A DNA stretch of 53,654 nt, from assembly GCA_947453965.1 (NCBI GenBank), contig CANGIQ010000020.1:1-53654 (forward strand), given 5' to 3'. The translations under genes and the position numbers were made by a program. Position 1 is the stretch's first letter. Every line of letters begins with the position of its first letter. The notes below the pieces were generated by a model. That model saw only the letters and a list, made by a program, of their open reading frames with translations, did no database searches and was not told where the DNA came from. This DNA comes from Comamonadaceae bacterium. Lineage in GTDB: Bacteria; Pseudomonadota; Gammaproteobacteria; Burkholderiales; Burkholderiaceae_C. Positions 1 to 7,879 of this stretch are shown in pieces.

Positions 1-1040
1 CGGTCGAGGTGAATCTCGCAGTTGCCCGTGCCTTTGAATTCTTCAAAAATCACTTCGTCCATGCGGCTGCCGGTGTCGACCAAAGCGGTGGCGATGATGG
101 TGAGCGAGCCACCTTCTTCCACTTTGCGGGCCGCGCCAAAGAAGCGCTTGGGGCGTTGCAGGGCGTTGGAGTCCACACCACCGGTCAACACCTTGCCCGA
201 TGAAGGCACGACGTTGTTGTAAGCGCGGGCGAGGCGGGTGATCGAGTCAAGCAAGATCACCACGTCTTTTTTCAGTTCCACCAAACGCTTGGCGCGTTCG
301 ATCACCATTTCGGCCACGTGCACGTGACGTGCGGCGGGTTCGTCAAAGGTGGAGGCAATCACTTCGGCTTTGACCGAGCGCTGCATTTCAGTCACTTCTT
401 CTGGGCGCTCATCCACCAGCAACACCATCATGTGGGCATCGGGGTAGTTGGCCGAGATGGCGTGGGCGATGTGCTGCATCATCACGGTCTTGCCGCTCTT
501 GGGCGGCGCGACCAGCAAGGCGCGTTGGCCTTTGCCGATGGGGGCAATGATGTCGATGATGCGGCCGGTGATGTTTTCTTCACCCTTGATCTCACGCTCG
601 AGCTTCATCTGTTCACGGGGGAACAGCGGGGTCAAGTTCTCAAACATGACCTTGTGTTTGTTGTTCTCGGGCAGGTCGTCGTTGACCTTGTCGAGCTTGG
701 TCAGGGCAAAGTAGCGCTCGCCGTCCTTGGGGATGCGCACTTCGCCTTCGATCATATCGCCGGTGTGCAGGTTGAAGCGGCGCACCTGGCTGGGGCTGAT
801 GTAAATGTCGTCGGTCGAGGCGGTGTAGCTGGTGTCGGGGCTGCGCAAGAAACCAAAGCCGTCGGGCAAGATTTCGAGCACACCGTCGGCAAACACCTGT
901 TCACCCGCTTTGGCGCGCTTTTTGATGATGGCAAACATCAGCTCTTGCTTGCGCATGCGGCCGGTGTTTTCGATTTCGAGTTCTTCGGCTTGTTTCAGCA
1001 CTTCAGACACGTGCAGTGCCTTGAGTTCGTTCAGGTGCAT
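1..1040 (-). CDS. rho: Transcription termination factor Rho (3' part missing)
   Basis: This is the hexameric RNA helicase that ends transcription at C-rich, untranslated RNA. The first 346 codons are present and the gene runs off the left edge. The N-terminus starts [20 protein letters not shown], the usual Rho N-terminal helical domain. It is followed by the cold-shock-like RNA-binding domain ([25 protein letters not shown]) and the ATPase core with the P-loop APPKSGKT, the Walker B region [13 protein letters not shown] and the Q-loop region around [20 protein letters not shown] lies about 10 bases before the ATG. It is downstream of trxA in the same direction, as in E. coli, with trxA's terminator between them. 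Identity is near certain. Confidence 0.98.
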   Translation of the reverse strand, partial: MHLNELKALHVSEVLKQAEELEIENTGRMRKQELMFAIIKKRAKAGEQVFADGVLEILPDGFGFLRSPDTSYTASTDDIYISPSQVRRFNLHTGDMIEGEVRIPKDGERYFALTKLDKVNDDLPENNKHKVMFENLTPLFPREQMKLEREIKGEENITGRIIDIIAPIGKGQRALLVAPPKSGKTVMMQHIAHAISANYPDAHMMVLLVDERPEEVTEMQRSVKAEVIASTFDEPAARHVHVAEMVIERAKRLVELKKDVVILLDSITRLARAYNNVVPSSGKVLTGGVDSNALQRPKRFFGAARKVEEGGSLTIIATALVDTGSRMDEVIFEEFKGTGNCEIHLD

Positions 1041-1182
1041 AGAGGACTCCAAAAAGGGAGTTCGTTAAAAAATTGGGGGGAGGTCGTGAGCGAGGCGTGA
1101 AGTGCCTCTGGACCGGAATTCAAGCCCTGGCAGGGAACCAGCAGCCTCATGGGCAGTTGGTGAATTCGGATTTGATTATGAC

Positions 1183-1219
1183 AGGAAAAAAGCCCGCCGA
1201 TTGAAGAATCGAGCGGGCT
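1183..1219 (-). terminator. Rho-independent terminator of trxA
   Basis: Read on the minus strand, AGCCCGC and GCGGGCT form the outer stem, extended by CGATT/AATCG with one bulged base around a four-base loop, and a run of five T follows. It lies just after the trxA stop codon and separates trxA from rho. Confidence 0.85.
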
Positions 1220-1239
1220 TGTGTGGGGTGGTGCCGGAT

Positions 1240-1572
1240 TTAAGCCAGTTGTTGGTCAATAAAGGCGGTCAATTGCGCCTTGCTCATCGCGCCCACTTTG
1301 GTGGCTGCGAGTTGGCCGCCCTTGAACAGCATCAGGGTAGGGATACCACGAATGCCAAATTTGGCAGGAATGTCGCGGTTTTCGTCCACATTCATCTTGG
1401 CAATTTGCAACTTGCCTTCGTAAGCGGCAGAGACTTCGTCCAAGATGGGAGCGATCATTTTGCAGGGACCACACCATTCGGCCCAGTAGTCGACCAAGAC
1501 GGGCTTGTCGGCTTGCAGGACGTCCGCTTCAAAGGTGGTGTCGGTGATGTGTTTGATCAGATCGCTTGCCAT
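1240..1572 (-). CDS. trxA: Thioredoxin 1
   Basis: Small cytoplasmic disulfide reductase that supplies electrons to ribonucleotide reductase, PAPS reductase and many regulatory thiols. The 110-residue protein has the classical [10 protein letters not shown] active site around residues 30-39, the cis-proline loop [14 protein letters not shown] and the normal family length. GGAAA lies 7 bases before the ATG. It is transcribed toward rho and diverges from the DsbA-family gene. Its upstream region carries a 20-base element repeated upstream of the formate/nitrite transporter gene, which may be a shared promoter or operator. Confidence 0.98.
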   Translation of the reverse strand: MASDLIKHITDTTFEADVLQADKPVLVDYWAEWCGPCKMIAPILDEVSAAYEGKLQIAKMNVDENRDIPAKFGIRGIPTLMLFKGGQLAATKVGAMSKAQLTAFIDQQLA

Positions 1573-1620
1573 GGGTATTTCCTCTCTGAGTTGGCTGATA
1601 CAGCTACAGTTGGGACATTG

Positions 1621-1640
1621 TGGCAGAAACCAAGTACCCC
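1621..1640 (-). repeat. 20-base upstream element, copy 1 (trxA side)
   Basis: On the minus strand this reads GGGGTACTTGGTTTCTGCCA. It matches a second copy before the formate/nitrite transporter at 19 of 20 bases. It ends about 48 bases before the trxA ATG, so TTGGTT could act as a -35 hexamer. On the other strand it ends one base before the DsbA-family start codon. The match is seen; a promoter or operator role is inferred. Confidence 0.5.
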
Positions 1641-1641
1641 C

Positions 1642-2283
1642 ATGAAAACGCTCACCATTGATGTTGTCTCCGATGTTGTTTGTCCCTGGTGCTATGTCGG
1701 CAAGCGCCGCCTAGAGGGCGCTTTGGCCCTGTTGGCCGAGGCCCACCCCGAGGTCACACCCCATGTGCGGTGGCACACCTTCCAACTCAACCCCGACATG
1801 CCCCCCGAGGGAATTGATCGCGAGGTGTATGTGATGAGCAAGTTTGGCGATCGCGCAGACAACATCTATGACCGGGTCAAAGGTGTGGGTGCTGAGGTGG
1901 GCATTGCGTTTGAGTTTGACCGCATTGCACGCCAGCCCAACACCGTGGTGGCGCACAGCTTGATTGCCGCTGCCGAGCCCGGCGAGGCTCAAGACCGCAT
2001 GGTGGAGGCCTTGTTCAAGGCTTATTTCATTGAAGGCCGCGACTTGACCCAAGCGGAAGACTTGCTGGCGATTGCTGAGTCTGCGGGTATGGGGCGTGAG
2101 GAAGCACTCGGGCATTTGGAAAATTCAGCCCTGCACAGCCAAACCATTGACAGCGACACGGCAGCACGCGAGATGGGCATCAGTGGCGTGCCGTTTTTCA
2201 TCATGAACCGCAAGGTCGGTGTCTCGGGCGCGCATGAGAGCGAGAGCTTGCTGCAAGCCATGCGCGAGGCGATGCAAGACTGA
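1642..2283 (+). CDS. DsbA family oxidoreductase (FrnE-like)
   Basis: A 213-residue thioredoxin-fold protein of the DsbA/FrnE/2-hydroxychromene-2-carboxylate isomerase superfamily. The N-terminus [20 protein letters not shown] shows the CPWC redox motif in the usual FrnE context. The insert is helical, and the C-terminus returns to the fold with the cis-proline segment [19 protein letters not shown]. No signal peptide is visible, so it is probably cytoplasmic, unlike classical DsbA. The chosen ATG fits the family N-terminus; an in-frame extension upstream would run through the trxA leader and looks unreal. It sits head to head with trxA, a sensible neighbour for a thiol protein. The substrate is unknown. 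Confidence 0.9.
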   Translation: MKTLTIDVVSDVVCPWCYVGKRRLEGALALLAEAHPEVTPHVRWHTFQLNPDMPPEGIDREVYVMSKFGDRADNIYDRVKGVGAEVGIAFEFDRIARQPNTVVAHSLIAAAEPGEAQDRMVEALFKAYFIEGRDLTQAEDLLAIAESAGMGREEALGHLENSALHSQTIDSDTAAREMGISGVPFFIMNRKVGVSGAHESESLLQAMREAMQD

Positions 2284-2292
2284 TCTTGGGGG

Positions 2293-3117
2293 CTAATCTT
2301 TGGCGGCGCCCGCGCGGTAGATCACAAAATAAACCATGCCCACCAGCACACTGCCGCCGATCAAATTACCCAAGATCACAGGTAGCAAGTTGCCCCACAT
2401 GCCGCTCCAGGTGATTGCCACACTGCCAGCGGTGCTTGGCTCGAAGTATTGAATCAGCAGCGCCAGTTGCATGAAGTACATATTGGCAATGCTGTGCTCA
2501 AACCCGGCCGCCACAAACGCGGTGATCGGAAAAATGATGGCAATCGCTTTGTCCATCACGCTACGCCCGGCCATGGCCATCCACACGGCCATGCAGACCA
2601 GCACATTGCACAGCACGCCCCGAAAAAACGCTTCGTGCCAAACCAGGTTCTGTTTGGCTGCGGCAATCCGCAGCACGGCCTGGCCAATGCCACCGCCATT
2701 CATGTGCGTGTGGCCACTGAAGTAAACCAACACAGCCAAGCCCGCTGCGCCCACAAAGTTGGCGGCACAGACCCACAGCCAATTGCGCAACACCTCGGAG
2801 GTGGTGATTTTTTGGTCAGCCCAAGCCATGGCGAGCAAGTTGTTGCCAGTGAACAGCTCGGCCCCTGCAATCACCACCAATAAAAGCCCCAGACAAAACA
2901 CCAAACCACCGAGCAATTGGCTCACCGCAAAGCTCAGCGTGGGGTCTGATTTGACGATCACGAACAGCATGCCGCCCAAACCAATGAAGGCGCCGGCCAA
3001 CATGCCCAGCATGACCAGGGGCAGGGTGGCCATGTGCGCCTTGGTCACGCCCACGGTTTCTACCTTGAGGGCAATTTCTTTGGGGGAGTAGGCGTCGTAG
3101 CCAATCAGTTCAGACAT
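2293..3117 (-). CDS. Formate/nitrite transporter family protein
   Basis: Inner-membrane channel of the FocA/NirC/YfdC family, which moves small monovalent anions such as formate, nitrite or hydrosulfide. The 274 residues give six membrane spans with the family signatures GAELFTGNN (end of the second span), CNVLVCMAVWMA and GFEHSIANMYF. The length is normal. The subfamily cannot be fixed by eye, so the substrate is open. No nitrite, formate or sulfite enzyme gene lies beside it. Its upstream region shares a 20-base element with trxA. The stop codon lies 9 bases from the end of the convergent DsbA-family gene, with no obvious terminator between. Confidence 0.92.
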   Translation of the reverse strand: MSELIGYDAYSPKEIALKVETVGVTKAHMATLPLVMLGMLAGAFIGLGGMLFVIVKSDPTLSFAVSQLLGGLVFCLGLLLVVIAGAELFTGNNLLAMAWADQKITTSEVLRNWLWVCAANFVGAAGLAVLVYFSGHTHMNGGGIGQAVLRIAAAKQNLVWHEAFFRGVLCNVLVCMAVWMAMAGRSVMDKAIAIIFPITAFVAAGFEHSIANMYFMQLALLIQYFEPSTAGSVAITWSGMWGNLLPVILGNLIGGSVLVGMVYFVIYRAGAAKD

Positions 3118-3171
3118 GGTCGCTGGGTATTGGGTGAGGGTGCATCTAATTTACCTGACTTCTTCAAGGAC

Positions 3172-3191
3172 TGGCAGAATCCAAGTACCCC
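3172..3191 (-). repeat. 20-base upstream element, copy 2 (transporter side)
   Basis: On the minus strand this reads GGGGTACTTGGATTCTGCCA, one base different from the copy before trxA. It ends 54 bases before the transporter ATG, close to the spacing seen at trxA, with TTGGAT in the same place. The similar spacing favours a role for the minus-strand genes over the plus-strand neighbours. Confidence 0.5.
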
Positions 3192-3208
3192 TAGCTCCTG
3201 GAGTGCAG

Positions 3209-3457
3209 ATGTCTCAAGCCCCGTCTGACATGGTTCGGTCCCTGGTGATGCGCGAGTTGGAAGAAGGCGTGCGCCACGATGGTTTGTGGTTGCAGGCCTT
3301 ATCCGAGTCCAAGCTCGACGCCGCCCAAGCTAAGAGCCGCTACATCAGCTTGCGCATGCAAGCCCTGCAAAACGATGTGAAGGGTTTGCTGATTCAGCAA
3401 ATTCGCGGTGCGGTGAACAGCGACCGAAAAAAGCGCTTCATTGATTTTGGTCAATAA
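3209..3457 (+). CDS. Small conserved-looking protein of unknown function
   Basis: An 82-residue protein, MSQAPSDMVRSLVMRELEEG at the start, charged and predicted by eye to be almost wholly helical, with no signal peptide, membrane span or cysteine pair. I do not recognise the family. The start was chosen because GGAG lies 7 bases before the ATG; upstream in-frame codons run through the transporter's promoter region. It diverges from the formate/nitrite transporter and is followed by the palindrome and the channel gene. The real reading frame is supported by normal codon use and by a ribosome site, but not by homology that I can name. Confidence 0.7.
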   Translation: MSQAPSDMVRSLVMRELEEGVRHDGLWLQALSESKLDAAQAKSRYISLRMQALQNDVKGLLIQQIRGAVNSDRKKRFIDFGQ

Positions 3458-3465
3458 AGCGAATA

Positions 3466-3483
3466 TGTTTACTTAGGTAAACA
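3466..3483. promoter_or_regulatory. Perfect palindrome, candidate operator of the channel operon
   Basis: TGTTTACTTAGGTAAACA is a perfect 7-base inverted repeat with a four-base centre. It sits 27 bases before the channel ATG and just after the stop of the small upstream gene. The size and symmetry fit a dimeric helix-turn-helix repressor of the TetR or MarR kind. No such regulator is encoded nearby. The loop is too short and no T-run follows, so a terminator is unlikely. Confidence 0.5.
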
Positions 3484-3510
3484 ACGCGTCGAGGCCAACA
3501 TAATTGGCAC

Positions 3511-5127
3511 ATGACCTCGACGACCACACACAACAAATCCTCCAACGGCGTATTGGTATTCCTCTACAAATGGCTGTTTGATCACTCGTTCGACGAGGGG
3601 CTACACCGCACTGTGGAGCGTTCGATTGCGTTCTTGATCATCGTCAGTGTGCTGGCCGTGGTGCTGGAGCATGTGCCGCCTTTGTACGACGCCAATGCGG
3701 CGTGGTTCCATCTGTTTGATGTGGTCACGGTGGCGATCTTCACAGTCGAATACCTGTTGCGTGTGGCCACCGCCAATTTGCACCCCGACTTTGCAGCTTC
3801 GCGTTTCCCACGCTTGCGCTATGCCCTGAGTTTTTATGCCTTGATTGACTTCATTGCGATTGCACCGTTTTACTTTGCGCGTTTCATCGATGTGGATGTC
3901 GAGATGCTGCGCGTGTTGCGATTGATGCGATTGATGCGAATGTTCAAACTCTCGCGCCAGTTGATTCCCGCTTGGCATGAGTTTCAAGCACTCAATGCAG
4001 GACGCAGCTTTCGCGCCAAAGTCTTTGCCTTGTTAGAGCCCACCGGACACTCCGGCCGCTTGCATGTGTACTTTGACAACTTCATTGTGTTTTGGGTGGC
4101 GTTGTCGATCAGCTGCGTGATTTTTGAAACCGTGGAGCCGCTGCATATTTTGTTTGCACGCGAGTTCTATGTGATTGACTTGTTGGCGTTTTCCATCTTC
4201 ACAGTGGAATATGCGGCGCGTTTGTATGCGGCCCCAGAAAATCCGGAGTACCAAGGGCTGCGAGTGCCGCGTTGGTCACACATTCGGTCGGGCCAGGCCA
4301 TCATTGACTTGTTGGCGATTCTGCCGTTCTTGCTGGAGAGCTTTTTCAAGCAACACCTGGACTTGCGTTTCTTGCGCGTGTTCCGCTTGATGCGCATGCT
4401 CAAGCTCACGCGCTACACATCAGCCATGGACACGCTCTACAAAGTGATCAAGCGTGAGTGGCAGATTATTTTTGCATCGGTGTTTGTGATGATGTTGCTG
4501 GTGATCTTGACCGCCAGCTTGGGCTATTTGTTCGAGCATCCCGTGCAGCCGGATAAGTTTGAAAACATCCCGCAATCGATTTACTGGGCGGTCATTACCT
4601 TGGCCTCTGTGGGCTACGGCGATATCTCTCCCATCACGCCGATGGGACGTGCGCTCACAGTCGTCTTGGCCTTGGTGGGCATTGGTATTTTTGCCATTCC
4701 TGCGGGCTTGCTGGCCTCGGCGTTCACCGATCAACTGCGCATTGACCGCGATGCCTTCAAACAACGCTTGATGCGGGTGTTTGAAGATGGCGCCATGAGC
4801 GCGAAAGAGCAAGAGCTGATCACCGCGGAGGCCGAGCGCTTGCACCTGTCACACGATGAGGTGCAGCGACTGACCGAAGAAGCACGGGCTGAGTATGACT
4901 TTGTGGTCAAAGCGGCCGATCAAGAAATCAAAATCAATGGCGGGGTGGTGCTCGACGCCAAGGCGCATCCTGACTTGGCGGTAGCGCAATTCAAGCTCTT
5001 GGTGGCGCACCTTCAATTGGTGGCCGATGCGGCAGGCCCTGCCTCTTTGCGTGAGGGCTTGAATGCGGCTGAAGGCGATACGCGTATCGAGATGGCCATC
5101 TTGTCTTTGTTAGGGCCTCAGTCATGA
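3511..5127 (+). CDS. Potassium-type channel with two tandem voltage-sensor domains and one pore
   Basis: A 538-residue membrane protein of the voltage-gated ion channel superfamily. It has a complete four-helix voltage sensor at about residues 37-149, whose S4 carries positive charges every third residue (LRVLRLMRLMRMFKLSR). A second full sensor spans 190-301 (S4: LRFLRVFRLMRMLKLTR), then S5 (318-341), a pore loop with the K+ filter TLASVGYGD (363-371) and S6 (381-403). Both sensors share IFTVEY in S2, which points to internal duplication. The first sensor has no pore of its own. The cytoplasmic tail (410-538) is acidic and helical. Usual bacterial Kv channels have one sensor per pore. The next gene overlaps the stop codon by 4 bases. 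Ion selectivity is inferred from the filter. Confidence 0.9.
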   Translation: MTSTTTHNKSSNGVLVFLYKWLFDHSFDEGLHRTVERSIAFLIIVSVLAVVLEHVPPLYDANAAWFHLFDVVTVAIFTVEYLLRVATANLHPDFAASRFPRLRYALSFYALIDFIAIAPFYFARFIDVDVEMLRVLRLMRLMRMFKLSRQLIPAWHEFQALNAGRSFRAKVFALLEPTGHSGRLHVYFDNFIVFWVALSISCVIFETVEPLHILFAREFYVIDLLAFSIFTVEYAARLYAAPENPEYQGLRVPRWSHIRSGQAIIDLLAILPFLLESFFKQHLDLRFLRVFRLMRMLKLTRYTSAMDTLYKVIKREWQIIFASVFVMMLLVILTASLGYLFEHPVQPDKFENIPQSIYWAVITLASVGYGDISPITPMGRALTVVLALVGIGIFAIPAGLLASAFTDQLRIDRDAFKQRLMRVFEDGAMSAKEQELITAEAERLHLSHDEVQRLTEEARAEYDFVVKAADQEIKINGGVVLDAKAHPDLAVAQFKLLVAHLQLVADAAGPASLREGLNAAEGDTRIEMAILSLLGPQS

Positions 5128-5528
5128 CCTTGACGTCCCAACAAAAGCAGGGCTTGGTGATTGTGTTGCTCACCTGCTTGCCTGCCTATTTCATCGCCAA
5201 TCTGCGCTATGACGCGAACATCGATACGCTTGAGTATGCGTTTGAGCGCGAAAAAGATTTGCACCAAAGCACCGACAAGCTGCTGCAAAACTGCGAACGC
5301 AATGAGCAAAAAGAAGCCACCTCGTATGGCGCTGGCCGCGTCATTTGCGATCAAGGTGCACAAGCGCACGAACGTACCGAGCGCGCTATGGCGGATCTTG
5401 AGGCACGCAAAGACCATGCGCGTACGCAGTGGTACCAGACGTTTGTGATGGCCATGGTCGTGATCAACGCACTCATTGCCTTGGCATTTGCATGGCGACG
5501 CTGGGCTCAAAAAGAGCAAGCTGAATAA
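5124..5528 (+). CDS. Two-helix membrane protein coupled to the channel gene
   Basis: A 134-residue protein that I do not recognise as a named family. One membrane span lies at about residues 9-27 and another at 104-123, with a charged, probably coiled-coil loop of about 75 residues between them. Charge distribution (RRWAQK after the second span) puts both ends in the cytoplasm and the loop in the periplasm. The loop holds two cysteines, C57 and C75, which could form a disulfide. The ATG overlaps the channel's TGA (ATGA), so translation is probably coupled. An accessory subunit of the channel is a reasonable inference, not shown. Its stop codon falls inside the T-run of the oppositely oriented SRP RNA terminator. 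Confidence 0.8.
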   Translation: MTLTSQQKQGLVIVLLTCLPAYFIANLRYDANIDTLEYAFEREKDLHQSTDKLLQNCERNEQKEATSYGAGRVICDQGAQAHERTERAMADLEARKDHARTQWYQTFVMAMVVINALIALAFAWRRWAQKEQAE

Positions 5529-5545
5529 AAAAACAAGGGGGGAGG

Positions 5546-5643
5546 GTGACGGACCTTGACCCCAGCACTGGCTCGGCAGTTAGGGCTGCTCGGTTCCCCG
5601 CCTGACCCGGTTGGCTGCTTCCCCATGTGGGAAGGCCCGTCAC
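5546..5643 (-). ncRNA. ffs: 4.5S signal recognition particle RNA
   Basis: On the minus strand the sequence contains the conserved SRP core GGTCAGGCGGGGAACCGAGC followed by AGCCCTAA, with GGAAGCAGCC on the 5' side. The two ends pair: GTGACGGGCCT against AGGTCCGTCAC with one G-U. A T-run follows the 3' end (minus strand of 5527-5535). A TACAAT -10 box (minus strand of 5649-5654) sits six bases before the 5' end, which sets the start. The RNA binds Ffh and targets membrane proteins. It is next to dnaX, a common arrangement. Ends are accurate to a few bases. Confidence 0.9.
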
Positions 5644-5676
5644 ACACGATTGTAGGTCACTTAGAATCATTCGCTT

Positions 5677-7527
5677 ATGTCTTACCTCGTGCTCGCCCGC
5701 AAATATCGCCCGAAAACCTTCACCGAGATGGTGGGGCAAGAGCACGTGGTGCAAGCCTTGACCAACGCGCTGACCACCCAGCGTCTGCACCATGCGTATT
5801 TGTTCACTGGCACACGCGGTGTGGGCAAAACCACTGTGTCGCGGGTGTTGGCCAAGTCGCTCAACTGCCAGGGTTTAGACGGCACCGGCGGCATCACGGC
5901 CGAGCCGTGCGGTGTGTGCCAAGCCTGTACCGACATTGATGCCGGTCGCTTTGTGGATTACACCGAGCTGGATGCCGCTTCCAACCGTGGCGTGGACGAG
6001 GTGCAGAGCTTGCTCGAACAAGCGGTGTACAAACCCGTGCAAGGCCGCTTCAAGGTCTTCATGATCGACGAGGTGCACATGCTCACCAACACCGCGTTCA
6101 ATGCGATGTTGAAGACGCTGGAAGAGCCACCCGAGTACTTGAAGTTTGTGCTGGCAACAACCGATCCGCAAAAAGTGCCGGTCACCGTGCTCTCGCGTTG
6201 TTTGCAGTTCAACCTGCGTCCCATGGCACCCGAGACCGTGTTGGAACATTTGGGCCATGTGTTGGCGCAAGAAAACATAGCGTCTGAGCCCCAGGCTTTG
6301 CGCCTCTTGGCCCGTGCTGCCCGCGGTTCGATGCGCGATGCGCTGAGTTTGACCGATCAAGCCATTGCCTATGGTGGCGGCCAGTTGCAAGAGGCTGCCG
6401 TGCGCCAAATGCTGGGCAGTGCCGACCGCTCGCATGTGTTCCGTTTGATCGAGGCGCTCACACACGGTGATGGGCAATCGGTGGTGGAAACTTCGGAAGC
6501 TTTGCGTGTGCATGGCCTGAGTGCAGCCGCCACCTTGGAAGACATGTCGATGGTCTTGCAGCGCATGGCCGTTTTGCAAGCAGTGCCCAGCATGGCCGAG
6601 GCCGATGCGGCTGATCCTGAAGCCGCCGAGTTGGCCCGTTTGGCAGCCCTGATGCCCGCCGATGAAACCCAGCTGCTCTACAGCCTGTGTTTGCATGGCC
6701 GTCAAGAGCTGGGGCTGGCCCCCGACGAATATGCAGCCCTGACCATGGTGTTGCTGCGCTTGCTGGCCTTCAAGCCCCAAGCCGTTGCGGCATCGGCTGA
6801 AAAAAAAACTCTAATTAACGCGCCCCGCACGCAACCCAAACCGCAGCCCGTGTCGCCTCCAGCTGCGCAGGCTATGCCTGCCGCTGTGACAGCCCCGGTG
6901 GTTGTGAAGCCTGCTGTTGCTGCGCCTGTAGCACCGCAAGGTCAAGCCTTGCCCGTGCGCGACATGCCCAGACCCAGCAGCGCAGCGCCCTGGGAGGATG
7001 AATCACACGCTGAGCCACCCGACCATGCCTATGACCATGACTCGGACGCTGCCATGGTGGCCGTACCGGTGCGTGAGCAGGTCGAAACCAGTGTGAGCTT
7101 GGATCGTCAGGCCTCCACCACCGAGGTGCCGCAGATTGAAGCCACGCCTGAGGGTGACTTTTGGCATGGCTTGGTGCAACAGATGGCAGCCGCCGAGAGC
7201 ATCAACGCCTTGGTGCGCGAGCTGGCCCTGCAGTCGCAACTGGTGGCGCGCGATACCGATACCTGGATGCTGCGCATTGAGCGCGAGTCGCTCAACAGCA
7301 CCATGAGCCGCGAACGACTGCAAGCAGCACTGGCCGCTGCGGGCCATGCGGTGCGTTTGACCGTGGAAGTGGGTCGGGTGCAAGACAGTCCCGCCAAACG
7401 CAATATGGCAGCGGCAGCGGCCCGCCAAGCCGGGGCCGAGGCCATCATCCTCAACGATCCGTATGTACAGAGTTTGATGCGAGACTACGGCGCGAAAATC
7501 GTGCCTGGCAGCATCAAGCCTGTGTAA
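5677..7527 (+). CDS. dnaX: DNA polymerase III subunits gamma/tau
   Basis: Clamp-loader ATPase of the replicase. The 616 residues begin [20 protein letters not shown]. They show the P-loop GTRGVGKT (45-52), the zinc site C64-C78-C81-C84, DEVH at 131-134 and the sensor-1 region [16 protein letters not shown]. The collar domain ends near residue 370, followed by a Pro/Ala-rich linker and a C-terminal tau domain (about 490-616) that contacts the polymerase. At codons 375-378, exactly at the collar-linker boundary, is a run of nine A with stop codons close by in both other frames, so a shorter gamma form may be made (see separate entry). Downstream are ybaB and recR in the classic order. Confidence 0.98.
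   Translation: MSYLVLARKYRPKTFTEMVGQEHVVQALTNALTTQRLHHAYLFTGTRGVGKTTVSRVLAKSLNCQGLDGTGGITAEPCGVCQACTDIDAGRFVDYTELDAASNRGVDEVQSLLEQAVYKPVQGRFKVFMIDEVHMLTNTAFNAMLKTLEEPPEYLKFVLATTDPQKVPVTVLSRCLQFNLRPMAPETVLEHLGHVLAQENIASEPQALRLLARAARGSMRDALSLTDQAIAYGGGQLQEAAVRQMLGSADRSHVFRLIEALTHGDGQSVVETSEALRVHGLSAAATLEDMSMVLQRMAVLQAVPSMAEADAADPEAAELARLAALMPADETQLLYSLCLHGRQELGLAPDEYAALTMVLLRLLAFKPQAVAASAEKKTLINAPRTQPKPQPVSPPAAQAMPAAVTAPVVVKPAVAAPVAPQGQALPVRDMPRPSSAAPWEDESHAEPPDHAYDHDSDAAMVAVPVREQVETSVSLDRQASTTEVPQIEATPEGDFWHGLVQQMAAAESINALVRELALQSQLVARDTDTWMLRIERESLNSTMSRERLQAALAAAGHAVRLTVEVGRVQDSPAKRNMAAAAARQAGAEAIILNDPYVQSLMRDYGAKIVPGSIKPV
6800..6818 (+). other. A9 slippery tract, candidate gamma-producing frameshift site in dnaX
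   Basis: Nine consecutive A (6800-6808) include a ribosomal slippery heptamer A AAA AAA in frame (codons GAA AAA AAA ACT). A -1 shift, or one extra A in the RNA, gives E-K-K-N-S-N then TAA at 6816-6818, a 380-residue protein. A +1 shift, or one A lost, gives E-K-K-L then TAA at 6812-6814, a 378-residue protein. Both would keep domains I-III and drop the tau part. I see no strong Shine-Dalgarno stimulator or close downstream stem, so RNA polymerase slippage, as known for Thermus dnaX, is at least as likely as ribosomal shifting. Confidence 0.6.
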
Positions 7528-7555
7528 TTTTTCAAATTTTTATAAAAGGGAAATC

Positions 7556-7879
7556 ATGTTCAACAAAGGACAACTCTCCGGTCTGATGAAGCAAGCGCAG
7601 GCCATGCAAGAAAACCTCAAAAAAGCGCAAGAAGAGCTGGCTTTCGTCGAAGTGACAGGTGAATCAGGTTCCGGTTTGGTCAAGGTGTTGATGACGTGCA
7701 AGCATGATGTCAAACGCATCACCATCGACCCCAGCCTCTTGGCGGATGACAAAGACATGTTGGAAGACTTGGTGGCAGCCGCCTTCAACGACGCCGTGCG
7801 CAAAGCCGCTGAGACCAGCGAAGCCAAGATGAGCAAACTCACTGCCGGTTTGCCTCCAGGCTTGAAGTTGCCGTTCTAA
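7556..7879 (+). CDS. ybaB: YbaB/EbfC family nucleoid-associated protein
   Basis: A 107-residue DNA-binding protein that dimerises and decorates the nucleoid. It shows the family pattern: the N-terminal helix [20 protein letters not shown], the central [24 protein letters not shown] beta region (here [15 protein letters not shown]) and the end segment [26 protein letters not shown] lies just before the ATG. It sits between dnaX and recR, as in most proteobacteria, and its stop codon is immediately followed by the recR ATG (TAAATG). The link with replication or recombination is by neighbourhood only. Confidence 0.96.
   Translation: MFNKGQLSGLMKQAQAMQENLKKAQEELAFVEVTGESGSGLVKVLMTCKHDVKRITIDPSLLADDKDMLEDLVAAAFNDAVRKAAETSEAKMSKLTAGLPPGLKLPF

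Noticed and set aside
318..1100. A 260-codon plus-strand frame opposite rho
   Set aside because: The minus strand encodes Rho with all motifs, while this frame gives a low-complexity His/Phe/Gly-rich product typical of an antisense shadow.
1621..3191. TGGCAG within the 20-base element as a sigma-54 (-24) box
   Set aside because: The matching -12 GC element at the required distance is missing in both copies.
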